From JBQTIM01 sp052388135 (GTDB lineage: Bacteria > Elusimicrobiota > Elusimicrobia > FEN-1173), in the NCBI GenBank assembly GCA_052388135.1, contig JBQTIM010000072.1:1-9846 (forward strand): a stretch of DNA of 9,846 nt, given 5' to 3'. This document shows positions 1-8,278 of this stretch, piece after piece (position 1 is the first letter of the stretch; each line of letters begins with the position of its first letter). The notes beneath the pieces were generated by a model. That model was not told the origin of the DNA and did no database searches. It worked only from the letters and a program-made list of their open reading frames with translations. Both the position numbers and the translations under genes were made by a program.

Positions 1-1
1 A

Positions 2-1009
2 TTCGCCGCGCTCCTGAAAGAGCGCAAGCTGGACGCCTTCTTCGTGTCCGGCCAGTCGGACCTTTATTACCTGACCGGGTTCCTGTCCGAGGGGTTTTAC
101 GGTTATTTCAGCGCCCAGGGGGCTTGGCTCCTTTGCTCCGCCCTGTTGGCCGGGCAGGTGCGGGAGAACACCGAGGGCTGCCGGCTCGTGGTCGGCAAGC
201 GCCTCCTCAAGACGCTCCGCGAACTGCGGACCCGGCACCGTCACAAGCGGGTGGGCTTCGATCCCGAGCAGGTGAACTACCGGCTGGGGGCGGCCCTGGC
301 CAAGGAAGGCGTTGTCCCGGCGGAGTGCCCGGCGGCGGCCCTGCGCATCCTTAAAGACAAAGACGAACTGGCCTGCCTGAGCCGCGCCTGCCACCTGACC
401 GCCCTGTCCATAGATTTCATCAAGGGACGGCTCCGCCTCGGCGTCACGGAACGGCAGTTGGCCGCCGAATTGCAGACCTTTTACCACCGCGGGGGCGCCC
501 AGCGCGTGGCTTTCGATCTCATCGTGGCCATGGGGCCCCACACGGCTCTGCCCCACCACGTTCCCGGGGAGACCCGGCTGGCCAAAAACCAGCCCGTCAT
601 TTTCGACATCGGCTGCACGGTGGGGGGCTACCGCTCGGACTTGACGCGTACCCTTCAATACGGTAAAATGCCCCCGTTATTCCGACGCATCTACAATATA
701 GTCCAAGCCGCCCAACACGCCGGCATTCGGGAGGCGCGTCCGGGCTCCACGGGGGGCCGGGTGGACGCGGCGTCCCGCCGGATCATTTCCAAGGCCGGGT
801 ACGGGCGGTATTTCGTCCACAGCACGGGCCACGGGGTGGGCATAGACATCCATGAGCCGCCCTGGATCCGCGCCAAAAGCCCCGACCTCCTTAAACCCGG
901 CATGGTCCTCACGGTGGAGCCCGGCATCTACCTGCCCGGCAAGTTCGGCGTGCGGATTGAGGACACAATGCTGGTCACCGAGAAAGGAAACGAAATTTTA
1001 ACGGCGTGA
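2..1009 (+). CDS. Xaa-Pro aminopeptidase, M24 family (5' partial)
   Basis: Cytosolic metallopeptidase that removes residues next to proline (Xaa-Pro aminopeptidase or prolidase type; PepP and PepQ cannot be told apart here). The frame is open from base 2, reading FAALLKERKLDAFFVSGQSD, which matches the creatinase-type N-terminal domain. The GTG at 44 is therefore internal, and the true start lies outside the window, probably 15-30 codons upstream given the usual length of about 350-360 aa. 335 residues are visible. The pita-bread catalytic domain has all five metal ligands: D202 and D213 (DIG..GGYRSD), H277 (STGHGVG), E306 (TVEPGIY) and E320 (RIED). The proton-relay HH at about 185-186 (ALPHHVPGE) is also there. 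It heads the conserved order peptidase-efp-accB-accC known from many bacteria. The stop codon lies inside a heptameric inverted repeat. Family assignment is secure; exact substrate is not. Confidence 0.95.
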   Translation, partial: FAALLKERKLDAFFVSGQSDLYYLTGFLSEGFYGYFSAQGAWLLCSALLAGQVRENTEGCRLVVGKRLLKTLRELRTRHRHKRVGFDPEQVNYRLGAALAKEGVVPAECPAAALRILKDKDELACLSRACHLTALSIDFIKGRLRLGVTERQLAAELQTFYHRGGAQRVAFDLIVAMGPHTALPHHVPGETRLAKNQPVIFDIGCTVGGYRSDLTRTLQYGKMPPLFRRIYNIVQAAQHAGIREARPGSTGGRVDAASRRIISKAGYGRYFVHSTGHGVGIDIHEPPWIRAKSPDLLKPGMVLTVEPGIYLPGKFGVRIEDTMLVTEKGNEILTA

Positions 1010-1087
1010 ACGGTGAATCGTGAATAGCGAATGGGAAAGACCGAGGCCGGAAGCCGATTTTTCCTTTCACCGTTCACCGTTCACGCC
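1003..1087. repeat. Inverted repeat of degenerate 7-nt units between peptidase and efp
   Basis: Left side: four consecutive heptamers TGAACGG, TGAATCG, TGAATAG, CGAATGG at 1007-1034. Right side: TTCACCG, TTCACCG, TTCACGC at 1066-1086, the complementary orientation. The outer 15 bases 1003-1017 pair perfectly with 1073-1087. Inner pairs 1020-1024/1068-1070 plus 1066-1067 and GGAAA 1034-1038 with TTTCC 1060-1064 extend the stem. The left arm includes the peptidase stop codon, and the right arm ends 9 nt before the efp ATG. Heptameric repeats of this look occur in spacers of several bacterial phyla. Whether it acts as RNA hairpin, attenuator or passive repeat is not shown by the sequence. Confidence 0.8.
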
Positions 1088-1096
1088 TTTATCCCT

Positions 1097-1654
1097 ATGA
1101 TCGACACATCCCAGATGGGCAACGGCACGGTTTTCGAGCACGAAGGCGCGGTCTACCAGGTGGTCTGGTTCCAGCACCACAAACCCGGCAAGGGGGGCGC
1201 CATGCTGCGCGTGAAGCTTCGCAACGTGCGCACCGGCTCCACCATCGAGCGCACCTTCAAGTCCGGCGAGCGGTTCCGCGAGGTGGACCTCTCGCGCAAG
1301 AAGCGGCAGTTCCTTTACGCCGACGGCGACAACTACACTTTCATGGACCCGGAGAGCTACGACCAGGTTTCCCTGCCCAAGGAGCAACTGGGCGACGCGG
1401 CCCGGTTCTTGACGGAAAACATGGAAGTGCAGGCCCTCTTCCTGGAGGAAGAATTCCTGGGCCTGGAGCTTCCCGCCAACGTGACTTTGAAAGTGGAAAG
1501 CACGGTGCCCGGCATCAAGGGCGATTCCGTTTCCAACATGGTGAAGCCGGCCACCCTGGAGAACGGCATGGAGGTCCAAGTGCCCCTTTTCGTGAAAGAA
1601 GGCGACAGCATCCGCGTGGACACGCGCACCAGCGAATACGTGGAGAGGGTCTGA
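1097..1654 (+). CDS. efp: Translation elongation factor P
   Basis: EF-P binds between the P and E sites of the ribosome and rescues ribosomes stalled at polyproline. The protein is 185 aa, the family's normal length. The N-terminal KOW-like domain carries the tip loop HHKPGKGGA with the lysine that is usually modified at position 32. The C-terminal signature is intact (MVKPATLENG near 155-165, VPLFVKEGDSIRVDTRT near the end). The start at 1097 gives MIDTSQMGNG, typical of the family. The upstream in-frame ATG at 1031 would add 22 residues encoded by the heptameric repeat and is rejected. There is no clear Shine-Dalgarno before 1097, which is odd for a highly expressed factor. It follows the Xaa-Pro peptidase gene, a common pairing. 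The lysine-modifying enzyme is not in the window. Confidence 0.97.
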   Translation: MIDTSQMGNGTVFEHEGAVYQVVWFQHHKPGKGGAMLRVKLRNVRTGSTIERTFKSGERFREVDLSRKKRQFLYADGDNYTFMDPESYDQVSLPKEQLGDAARFLTENMEVQALFLEEEFLGLELPANVTLKVESTVPGIKGDSVSNMVKPATLENGMEVQVPLFVKEGDSIRVDTRTSEYVERV

Positions 1655-1685
1655 CGTGGCGCTGGGCCTGTTGAAAAGCCGCGAG

Positions 1686-1690
1686 GGAGG
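1686..1690 (+). promoter_or_regulatory. Ribosome binding site deciding accB start
   Basis: GGAGG within GAGGGAGG, 7 nt before the ATG at 1698. The upstream GTG at 1656 has no comparable site, so this site favours 1698 as the accB start. Confidence 0.8.
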
Positions 1691-1697
1691 AACGTCC

Positions 1698-2138
1698 ATG
1701 GCTCCGGAAGCCGAAACCGCCGAAAGCCCGCTTAAGGCTCTGCTGGAATTCGCCAAGTCCGTCGATTTGGAAGAGGTCGTTTGGGAGAAGGCCGGCCGCC
1801 GCGTGGCGTTCAAGCGCGCCGCCGCTCCCGCCGAGGCCGAGGCCCCCGCCCCCGAGCCGGCCGCGCCGGCCGCCGAGGCGCCGCCCAAGACGCACATCGT
1901 TCATTCCCCCATGGTGGGCACGTTCTGGCGCTCCGCCGGCAAGGACCGCCCGCCCCTGGTCATGGACGGCGACGAGGTGAAGGCCGGCCAGCGCGTGGCC
2001 GTGGTGGAGGCCATGAAGATCCCCAAGGACGTGGTCTGCGACGCCTCCGGCCGCATCGTGAGAACTTTCGTTGAGAACGGAAAGCCCGTGGAGTACGGCC
2101 AGAAGCTTTTCGAGATCGAGCCGGCGGACGCCCGATGA
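1698..2138 (+). CDS. accB: Biotin carboxyl carrier protein of acetyl-CoA carboxylase
   Basis: Carries the biotin that shuttles carboxyl groups in acetyl-CoA carboxylase, the first step of fatty acid synthesis. 146 aa from the ATG at 1698; a GTG at 1656 would add 14 residues but lacks a ribosome site. Order of parts: a short N-terminal helix region (about 1-40), an Ala/Pro/Glu-rich flexible linker (about 41-63), then a biotinyl domain (about 65-143). The thumb-like insertion after PMVGTFWRS (71-79), typical of acetyl-CoA carboxylase carriers rather than of decarboxylases, is present. The biotin site reads EAMKIPKD with K107 as the acceptor; the usual residue after the lysine is Met or Leu, here Ile. 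Its stop overlaps an ATG (ATGA at 2135-2138) just before accC, so the two are probably translationally coupled. Biotin ligase and the carboxyltransferase subunits are elsewhere. Confidence 0.96.
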   Translation: MAPEAETAESPLKALLEFAKSVDLEEVVWEKAGRRVAFKRAAAPAEAEAPAPEPAAPAAEAPPKTHIVHSPMVGTFWRSAGKDRPPLVMDGDEVKAGQRVAVVEAMKIPKDVVCDASGRIVRTFVENGKPVEYGQKLFEIEPADAR

Positions 2139-2155
2139 CGGCGGCGGAGCCGCGC

Positions 2156-3523
<1,368 letters not shown>

Positions 3524-3524
3524 C

Positions 3525-3584
3525 GCGCAAAGGGAAGGCGTTTTCGCGCGGCCCTGCGCTCTCCGCTTTTCGCTCTCCGCCGCC
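3525..3584. repeat. Second heptameric inverted repeat, accC-gmhA spacer
   Basis: Right side: CGCTCTC, CGCTTTT, CGCTCTC, CGCCGCC in exact 7-nt steps at 3557-3584. Left side 3525-3540 (GCGCAAAGGGAAGGCG) is an imperfect inverse of 3557-3573: by hand alignment about 13 of 16 bases pair, with one bulge. The architecture is like the element before efp, but the heptamer is different. The spacer between accC and gmhA is 73 nt and holds little else; a weak AGGCGG lies five to six bases before the gmhA ATG. Confidence 0.6.
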
Positions 3585-3596
3585 CAGGCGGCCGTC

Positions 3597-4217
3597 ATGA
3601 AAACCAACGGCTCCGCTCAAACCGCGAGCCCCGTTCAACAGCAGATCGTCGCCATGCTGTGGGAGTCCAGCCGCAACCTGCGCCAGCTGGCCCACGAGGC
3701 GCCTCTCATCGAGCGCGCGGCCCAGATCCTGGCCGACGCCCTGCGCAAGGGCCGCAAGGTGGTGGCTTTCGGCAACGGCGGTTCCGCCGCCGACGCCCAG
3801 CACCTGACCGCCGAGCTGTCCGGCCGGTTCGAGAAAGACCGCCGCGGCCTTCCGGCGGTGGCCCTCACCACGAACACCTCCGCCCTCACGGCCATCGCCA
3901 ACGATTACGATTACGACCAGGTTTTTTCCCGCCAGCTGGACGGCCTGCTCCAGCGCGGAGACGTGGTGGTGGCCATCTCCACCTCGGGCAATTCCGCCAA
4001 CGTCCTGGAGGCCGCCAAGCTGGCCAAAAAGCAGGGCGCCGTGATCATCGGCTGGACGGGCCAGAACGGCGGCAAGCTCAAGGACCTGGTGGACGTCTGC
4101 CTCCAAGTGCCGTCCCAGCGCACGGCCCGCATCCAGGAAGGCCATTTGGCCCTGCTCCACACCCTCTGCTCCCTGGTGGAGGACAGCCTTTTTCCTCAGA
4201 AACAAAAGAAGAAGTAG
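3597..4217 (+). CDS. gmhA: Phosphoheptose isomerase (sedoheptulose 7-phosphate isomerase)
   Basis: Converts sedoheptulose 7-phosphate to D-glycero-D-manno-heptose 7-phosphate, the first committed step to ADP-heptose for the LPS inner core. 206 aa, close to the roughly 190-200 aa of the family, and a single SIS domain. Visible motifs: GNGGSAADAQH at 59-69, AELSGRFE at 72-79, ALTTNTSALTAIANDYDYDQVF at about 89-110 (split by the usual phosphate-binding serines), ISTSGNSANVL at 127-137 and the C-terminal RIQEGHLALLH. Residues matching the zinc/catalytic set of E. coli GmhA are H69, E73, Q180 and H188. The ATG at 3597 has only a weak ribosome site (AGGCGG). The C-terminus ends in a Lys-rich tail. 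The next gene begins 14 nt later and acts in the same pathway. Confidence 0.96.
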   Translation: MKTNGSAQTASPVQQQIVAMLWESSRNLRQLAHEAPLIERAAQILADALRKGRKVVAFGNGGSAADAQHLTAELSGRFEKDRRGLPAVALTTNTSALTAIANDYDYDQVFSRQLDGLLQRGDVVVAISTSGNSANVLEAAKLAKKQGAVIIGWTGQNGGKLKDLVDVCLQVPSQRTARIQEGHLALLHTLCSLVEDSLFPQKQKKK

Positions 4218-4231
4218 CCGCCCCCGATTTC

Positions 4232-4729
4232 GTGGCCGCCGGCAAGAAGCTTCTTCCTAAGCCTGGACGCGTCCTGCCGCCGGACGAGCTGGTCCGCGAG
4301 CTGCGCAAGCGCCGCCCCCGGGAAAAAGTGGTGGCCACCAACGGCTGTTTCGATTTGGTCCACGCGGGGCACCTGAAGGTTTTGGAGGCGGCCAAGTCTC
4401 AGGGCGATATCCTGGTGGTGGCTCTGAACTCGGACGCCTCCGTGCGGCGCCTCAAGGGCCGCCGCCGGCCCATCCTCCCGTTGGAGGATCGGGCCCTCCT
4501 CATGGCGAGCCTGCGCCCCGTGGACTACGTGACGTTTTTCGACGAGGACACGCCGGCCGAGCTTTACGAGCGCCTGCGGCCCGACGTGCTCATCAAGGGC
4601 GGCGACTGGGCGCGGGACAAGATCGTCGGCCGCGAGCACGCGGGCCGGGTGGTCCGCATCCCCTTGCTGGAAGGCCGCTCCACCAGCGGGATCATCGAGA
4701 CCATCGCCAAGAGGTATGGCAAGGGCTGA
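4232..4729 (+). CDS. rfaE2: D-glycero-beta-D-manno-heptose 1-phosphate adenylyltransferase
   Basis: Nucleotidyltransferase that transfers AMP from ATP to heptose 1-phosphate to give ADP-heptose; equivalent to the C-terminal domain of E. coli HldE. 165 aa if started at GTG 4232, the only GTG, ATG or TTG in this frame between the gmhA stop and the conserved core; it has no clear ribosome site, so the start is uncertain. The reading frame stays open further upstream inside gmhA, but that part is a shadow. Motifs: TNGCFDLVHAGH at 36-47 with the HxGH nucleotide-binding motif, VALNSD at 63-68, IKGGDW at 121-126, and RSTSGII at 149-155. The kinase domain (RfaE1/HldE N-terminus) is absent, so heptose 7-phosphate kinase and the 1,7-bisphosphate phosphatase must be encoded elsewhere. 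The last 14 nt overlap thiD2. Confidence 0.92.
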   Translation: MAAGKKLLPKPGRVLPPDELVRELRKRRPREKVVATNGCFDLVHAGHLKVLEAAKSQGDILVVALNSDASVRRLKGRRRPILPLEDRALLMASLRPVDYVTFFDEDTPAELYERLRPDVLIKGGDWARDKIVGREHAGRVVRIPLLEGRSTSGIIETIAKRYGKG

Positions 4730-5159
4730 GGCGGGGAGGCGGCGCGCGGCCGGCGTCCCGCCGTCGGTCTTCCGCGTTCTGGACGCGAACCTGAACCGCG
4801 CTCGCGAAGGCTTGAGGGTTTTGGAAGACACCGCCCGGTTCGTTTGGGATTCGCCCGATCTTTTTCGCTCGCTGAGGAGCCTCCGCCACGCCCTCGACCG
4901 GGCGGCCCGGGCCGCTTACCCGAAGCTGGTGTCCGCCCGCGACAGCGAGCGCGACGAGGGACGGACCGTGCCGGAGAAGGGCAAGCGCGACCTGCGCGGC
5001 CTCGTCGCCGCCAATTTCCGCCGCGCCCAGGAGGCCCTGCGGGTCCTGGAGGAATACGGCAAGGTCGTTTCCCCCGGGTCCGCGGCTGTTTTCAAGAAGG
5101 TTCGCTTTAAACTTTACGCCGCGGAGAAAGCCGCCGCGGCCCGATTCCTCGGGAGATAA
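4716..5159 (+). CDS. thiD2: ThiD2-family protein, predicted HMP-P kinase (stand-alone)
   Basis: 147 aa. It matches the ThiD2 domain, which in cyanobacteria forms the N-terminal half of a fused ThiE. The diagnostic segment LDANLNRAREGLRVLED lies at residues 22-38, followed by RSLRHAL at 54-60, ARDSERDEG at 74-82 and a second ANFRRAQEALRVLEEYGK at 99-116. Members of this family are reported as monofunctional HMP-P kinases, unrelated to the ribokinase-fold ThiD. The role here would be HMP-P + ATP to HMP-PP. Support from context is strong: thiE starts 1 nt after its stop, and thiC follows. The ATG at 4716 overlaps the end of rfaE2 by 14 nt; GAGG at 4711-4714 is too close to serve as a normal ribosome site, so coupling to rfaE2 translation is likely. 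No alternative ATG, GTG or TTG precedes the conserved core. Function is inferred from family and position. Confidence 0.88.
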   Translation: MARAEAGRRRAAGVPPSVFRVLDANLNRAREGLRVLEDTARFVWDSPDLFRSLRSLRHALDRAARAAYPKLVSARDSERDEGRTVPEKGKRDLRGLVAANFRRAQEALRVLEEYGKVVSPGSAAVFKKVRFKLYAAEKAAAARFLGR

Positions 5160-5160
5160 A

Positions 5161-5830
5161 ATGACGGCGCCCAAACGCTTGTCCACGCTGGCCGACGTTC
5201 ACCTTTACTGCATCACGACCGCTCCGCGGCCGGGGCAGACCTACCAGGACATGGTGTCCGCCGCCTGCGCCGGCGGGGCCGACATGATCCAGCTGAGGGA
5301 AAAAGCCATGGGCGCCAAGGCCCTCCTCTCCCTTTGCAAGGACCTGCAGGCCATTTGCGACGCGGCCGGCGCGCTGTTCATCTTGAACGACCGCGTGGAC
5401 GTGGCCCTGGCGGCCGACGTGGACGGCGTGCACGTGGGCCAGGGCGATCTGCCCGCGCGCTTCGCGCGCCAAATGATGGGCCACCGCAAAATCGTCGGCT
5501 GCTCCGCCCACTCCCTGGGCCAGGCTCTCACCGCCCAGGGCGACGGCGCCGACTACGTGAGCTGCGGACCCCTTTTCGCCACGCCCACGAAACCCGACTA
5601 CAAGCCCGTGGGCCTGGACCTTCTCCGTCAATACAAGGAGATGGTCCGCATTCCCTTCGTGGCCATCGGCGGCATCGACGAGGCCAACGCGGGGGAAATC
5701 GTCCGCGCCGGCGCCGACCGCGTCGCCGTGGTGCGTGCCGTCTGCGGCGCCGCCGATGTCGAGGCGGCCGCCCGCGCGCTGAAGGAAAAAATTTTGCAGG
5801 CCAAGGTGGAACGGGAAAGGTTGGTGAGCC

Positions 5831-5838
<8 letters not shown>
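5161..5838 (+). CDS. thiE: Thiamin-phosphate synthase
   Basis: Condenses HMP-PP with thiazole phosphate to form thiamin monophosphate. 225 aa, TIM-barrel, usual length for a stand-alone ThiE. Motifs in order: LYCIT near 15-19, IQLREK at 43-48 (pyrophosphate binding), ILNDRVD at 74-80, GVHVGQGDL at 89-97, GCSAHS at 113-118 (the family usually has Gx-S-x-H-S), GPLFATPTKPD at 136-146 and AIGGID at 168-173. The C-terminal end is a short charged extension. The ATG at 5161 has GGGAG at 5151-5155, five nt upstream, and follows the thiD2 stop after 1 nt. The end overlaps the thiC start by 8 nt. Together the three genes cover the pyrimidine branch and the coupling step; the thiazole genes (thiG, thiS, thiH or thiO) are not in the window. 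Confidence 0.96.
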
Positions 5839-7234
<1,396 letters not shown>

Positions 7235-7247
7235 AATGCCGTCGCGA

Positions 7248-7268
7248 GCCCGGCGGATTCAGCCGGGC
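7248..7268 (+). repeat. GC-rich hairpin after thiC
   Basis: GCCCGGC at 7248-7254 and GCCGGGC at 7262-7268 form a perfect 7-bp stem with a 7-nt loop, 13 nt after the thiC stop. No T-run follows, so it is not a canonical intrinsic terminator, although it could slow or protect the 3' end of the thi transcript. Confidence 0.5.
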
Positions 7269-7271
7269 GCG

Positions 7272-7303
7272 GCGATCCCGGCCCGCATGAGTCGCGGGAT
7301 TGC
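7272..7303. repeat. Imperfect inverted repeat in thiC-thrB spacer
   Basis: GCGATCCCG at 7272-7280 and CGGGATTGC at 7295-7303 pair over 9 positions with one G-T wobble, enclosing a 14-nt loop. The right arm is shared with the repeat-like segment at 7296-7330. It is the second stem in a row after thiC. Confidence 0.45.
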
Positions 7304-7330
7304 TTCGTGGTTGAACATCTCGCAATGACG
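7296..7330. repeat. Interspersed-repeat-like element spanning the thrB start
   Basis: The 35-nt segment begins GGGATTGCTTCGT and ends CTCGCAATGACG. From memory these two halves match the ends of a repeat seen in many bacterial genomes (GTCATTGCGAG...GAAGCAATCCC on the other strand), here with a different 10-nt middle at 7309-7318. Inside it, ATTGC and GCAAT are inverted. The ATG of thrB (7325-7327) lies in the right end. A genome-wide copy count would settle whether it is a repeat. Confidence 0.5.
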
Positions 7331-8278
7331 ACGAAGATTAAAGCGCCGCTCTTTTCCGTCCGGGTCAAAGTCCCGGCCACTTCGGCCAACCTGGGACCCG
7401 GTTTCGACACTCTGGGCGTGGCGCTGGCCCATTACAGCGAGCTGACCATGACGGCCTGGGGGAAGGGCGCGGCGCCGGGCCTTTCCATTCGGATTTCCGG
7501 GGAAGGGGCGGGAAGCATTGCGAAAGACGCCCGCAACCTTGTTTTCCGAGCCGCCCGGCGGGTTTTAGACAAGAGCGCTCTTTCCTATAGAACGCTTGAA
7601 CTGCGCTTGACGAACCGGATTCCCCTTGCGCGGGGTTTGGGCTCCTCCTCCGCAGCCATCGTGGCGGGACTGGCGGCGGCCAACGCCGGGTGCGGGAACC
7701 CTTTTCCGCCGGAAGAGTTGTTGGAAATGGCCGCCGAGCAAGAGGGACATCCCGACAACGTCGCCCCGGCCCTTCTGGGCGGCCTCTGCGCGTCGGCCAT
7801 GTTGCAGGGCAAGGCGCGGGCCGTGTCGTTCCGGGACGGGAAATTTTTTGAAGGCCTTCGCGCCGTGGCGTGCGTGCCCGCCTTCGAGCTGCGCACGGAA
7901 TCGGCGCGCAAAGTTTTGCCGAAGCGGGTGAGCCGCCGGGACGCCGTGTTCAATGTGTCGCGGGCGGCCCTCCTCGTGGCCGCTCTCGTCGGCCGGCGGC
8001 GGGATCTTCTGGCCGAGGCCATGCAGGACCGGCTTCACCAGCCGTATCGAAAAAAGTTCATCCCCGGCTGGGACGACGTCAACCGGTCGGCGGCGAGGGC
8101 GGGAGCCTTGGGCGTGGCGCTTTCGGGCGCGGGGCCGAGTTTGCTGGCGTTCAGCGTTCCCGGTAAGGCGGACGCCGTGGGCCGGGCCATGTGCGCGGCT
8201 TTTTCGCGGCACGGCGTGAGCGCGAAATATTTGAACCTGGGTTTTGATTTAAAGGGAGCGAGGGTGACGGCGGCATGA
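7325..8278 (+). CDS. thrB: Homoserine kinase
   Basis: Phosphorylates L-homoserine with ATP on the route to threonine. 317 aa from ATG 7325, close to the usual 300-320; a GTG at 7307 would add 6 residues. Neither start has a convincing ribosome site, so I chose the one matching the family beginning. GHMP-kinase fold: N-terminal VPATSANLGPGFDTLG at 16-31, the ATP-binding loop PLARGLGSSSAA at 100-111, EQEGHPDNVAPALLGG near 139-154, and C-terminal GVALSGAGPSLLAF at 263-276. Cytosolic. The last 4 nt overlap the start of lysC (ATGA), so the two are translated together. Threonine synthase and homoserine dehydrogenase, often neighbours, are not here. Codon choice is less C-biased than in accC, thiC or lysC, suggesting weaker expression or different ancestry; this is by eye only. 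Confidence 0.95.
   Translation: MTTKIKAPLFSVRVKVPATSANLGPGFDTLGVALAHYSELTMTAWGKGAAPGLSIRISGEGAGSIAKDARNLVFRAARRVLDKSALSYRTLELRLTNRIPLARGLGSSSAAIVAGLAAANAGCGNPFPPEELLEMAAEQEGHPDNVAPALLGGLCASAMLQGKARAVSFRDGKFFEGLRAVACVPAFELRTESARKVLPKRVSRRDAVFNVSRAALLVAALVGRRRDLLAEAMQDRLHQPYRKKFIPGWDDVNRSAARAGALGVALSGAGPSLLAFSVPGKADAVGRAMCAAFSRHGVSAKYLNLGFDLKGARVTAA

Noticed and set aside
1031..1096. Upstream ATG for efp adding 22 residues
   Set aside because: The extension is encoded by the heptameric repeat, is not part of the EF-P family and would give an abnormal N-terminus; ATG 1097 gives the standard 185 aa.
1656..1697. GTG start for accB
   Set aside because: No ribosome site, whereas ATG 1698 has GGAGG seven nt upstream.
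3659..4231. Upstream extension of the rfaE2 frame through gmhA
   Set aside because: The translated part is Arg/Pro-rich shadow of gmhA; homology to adenylyltransferases begins only after about 4290.
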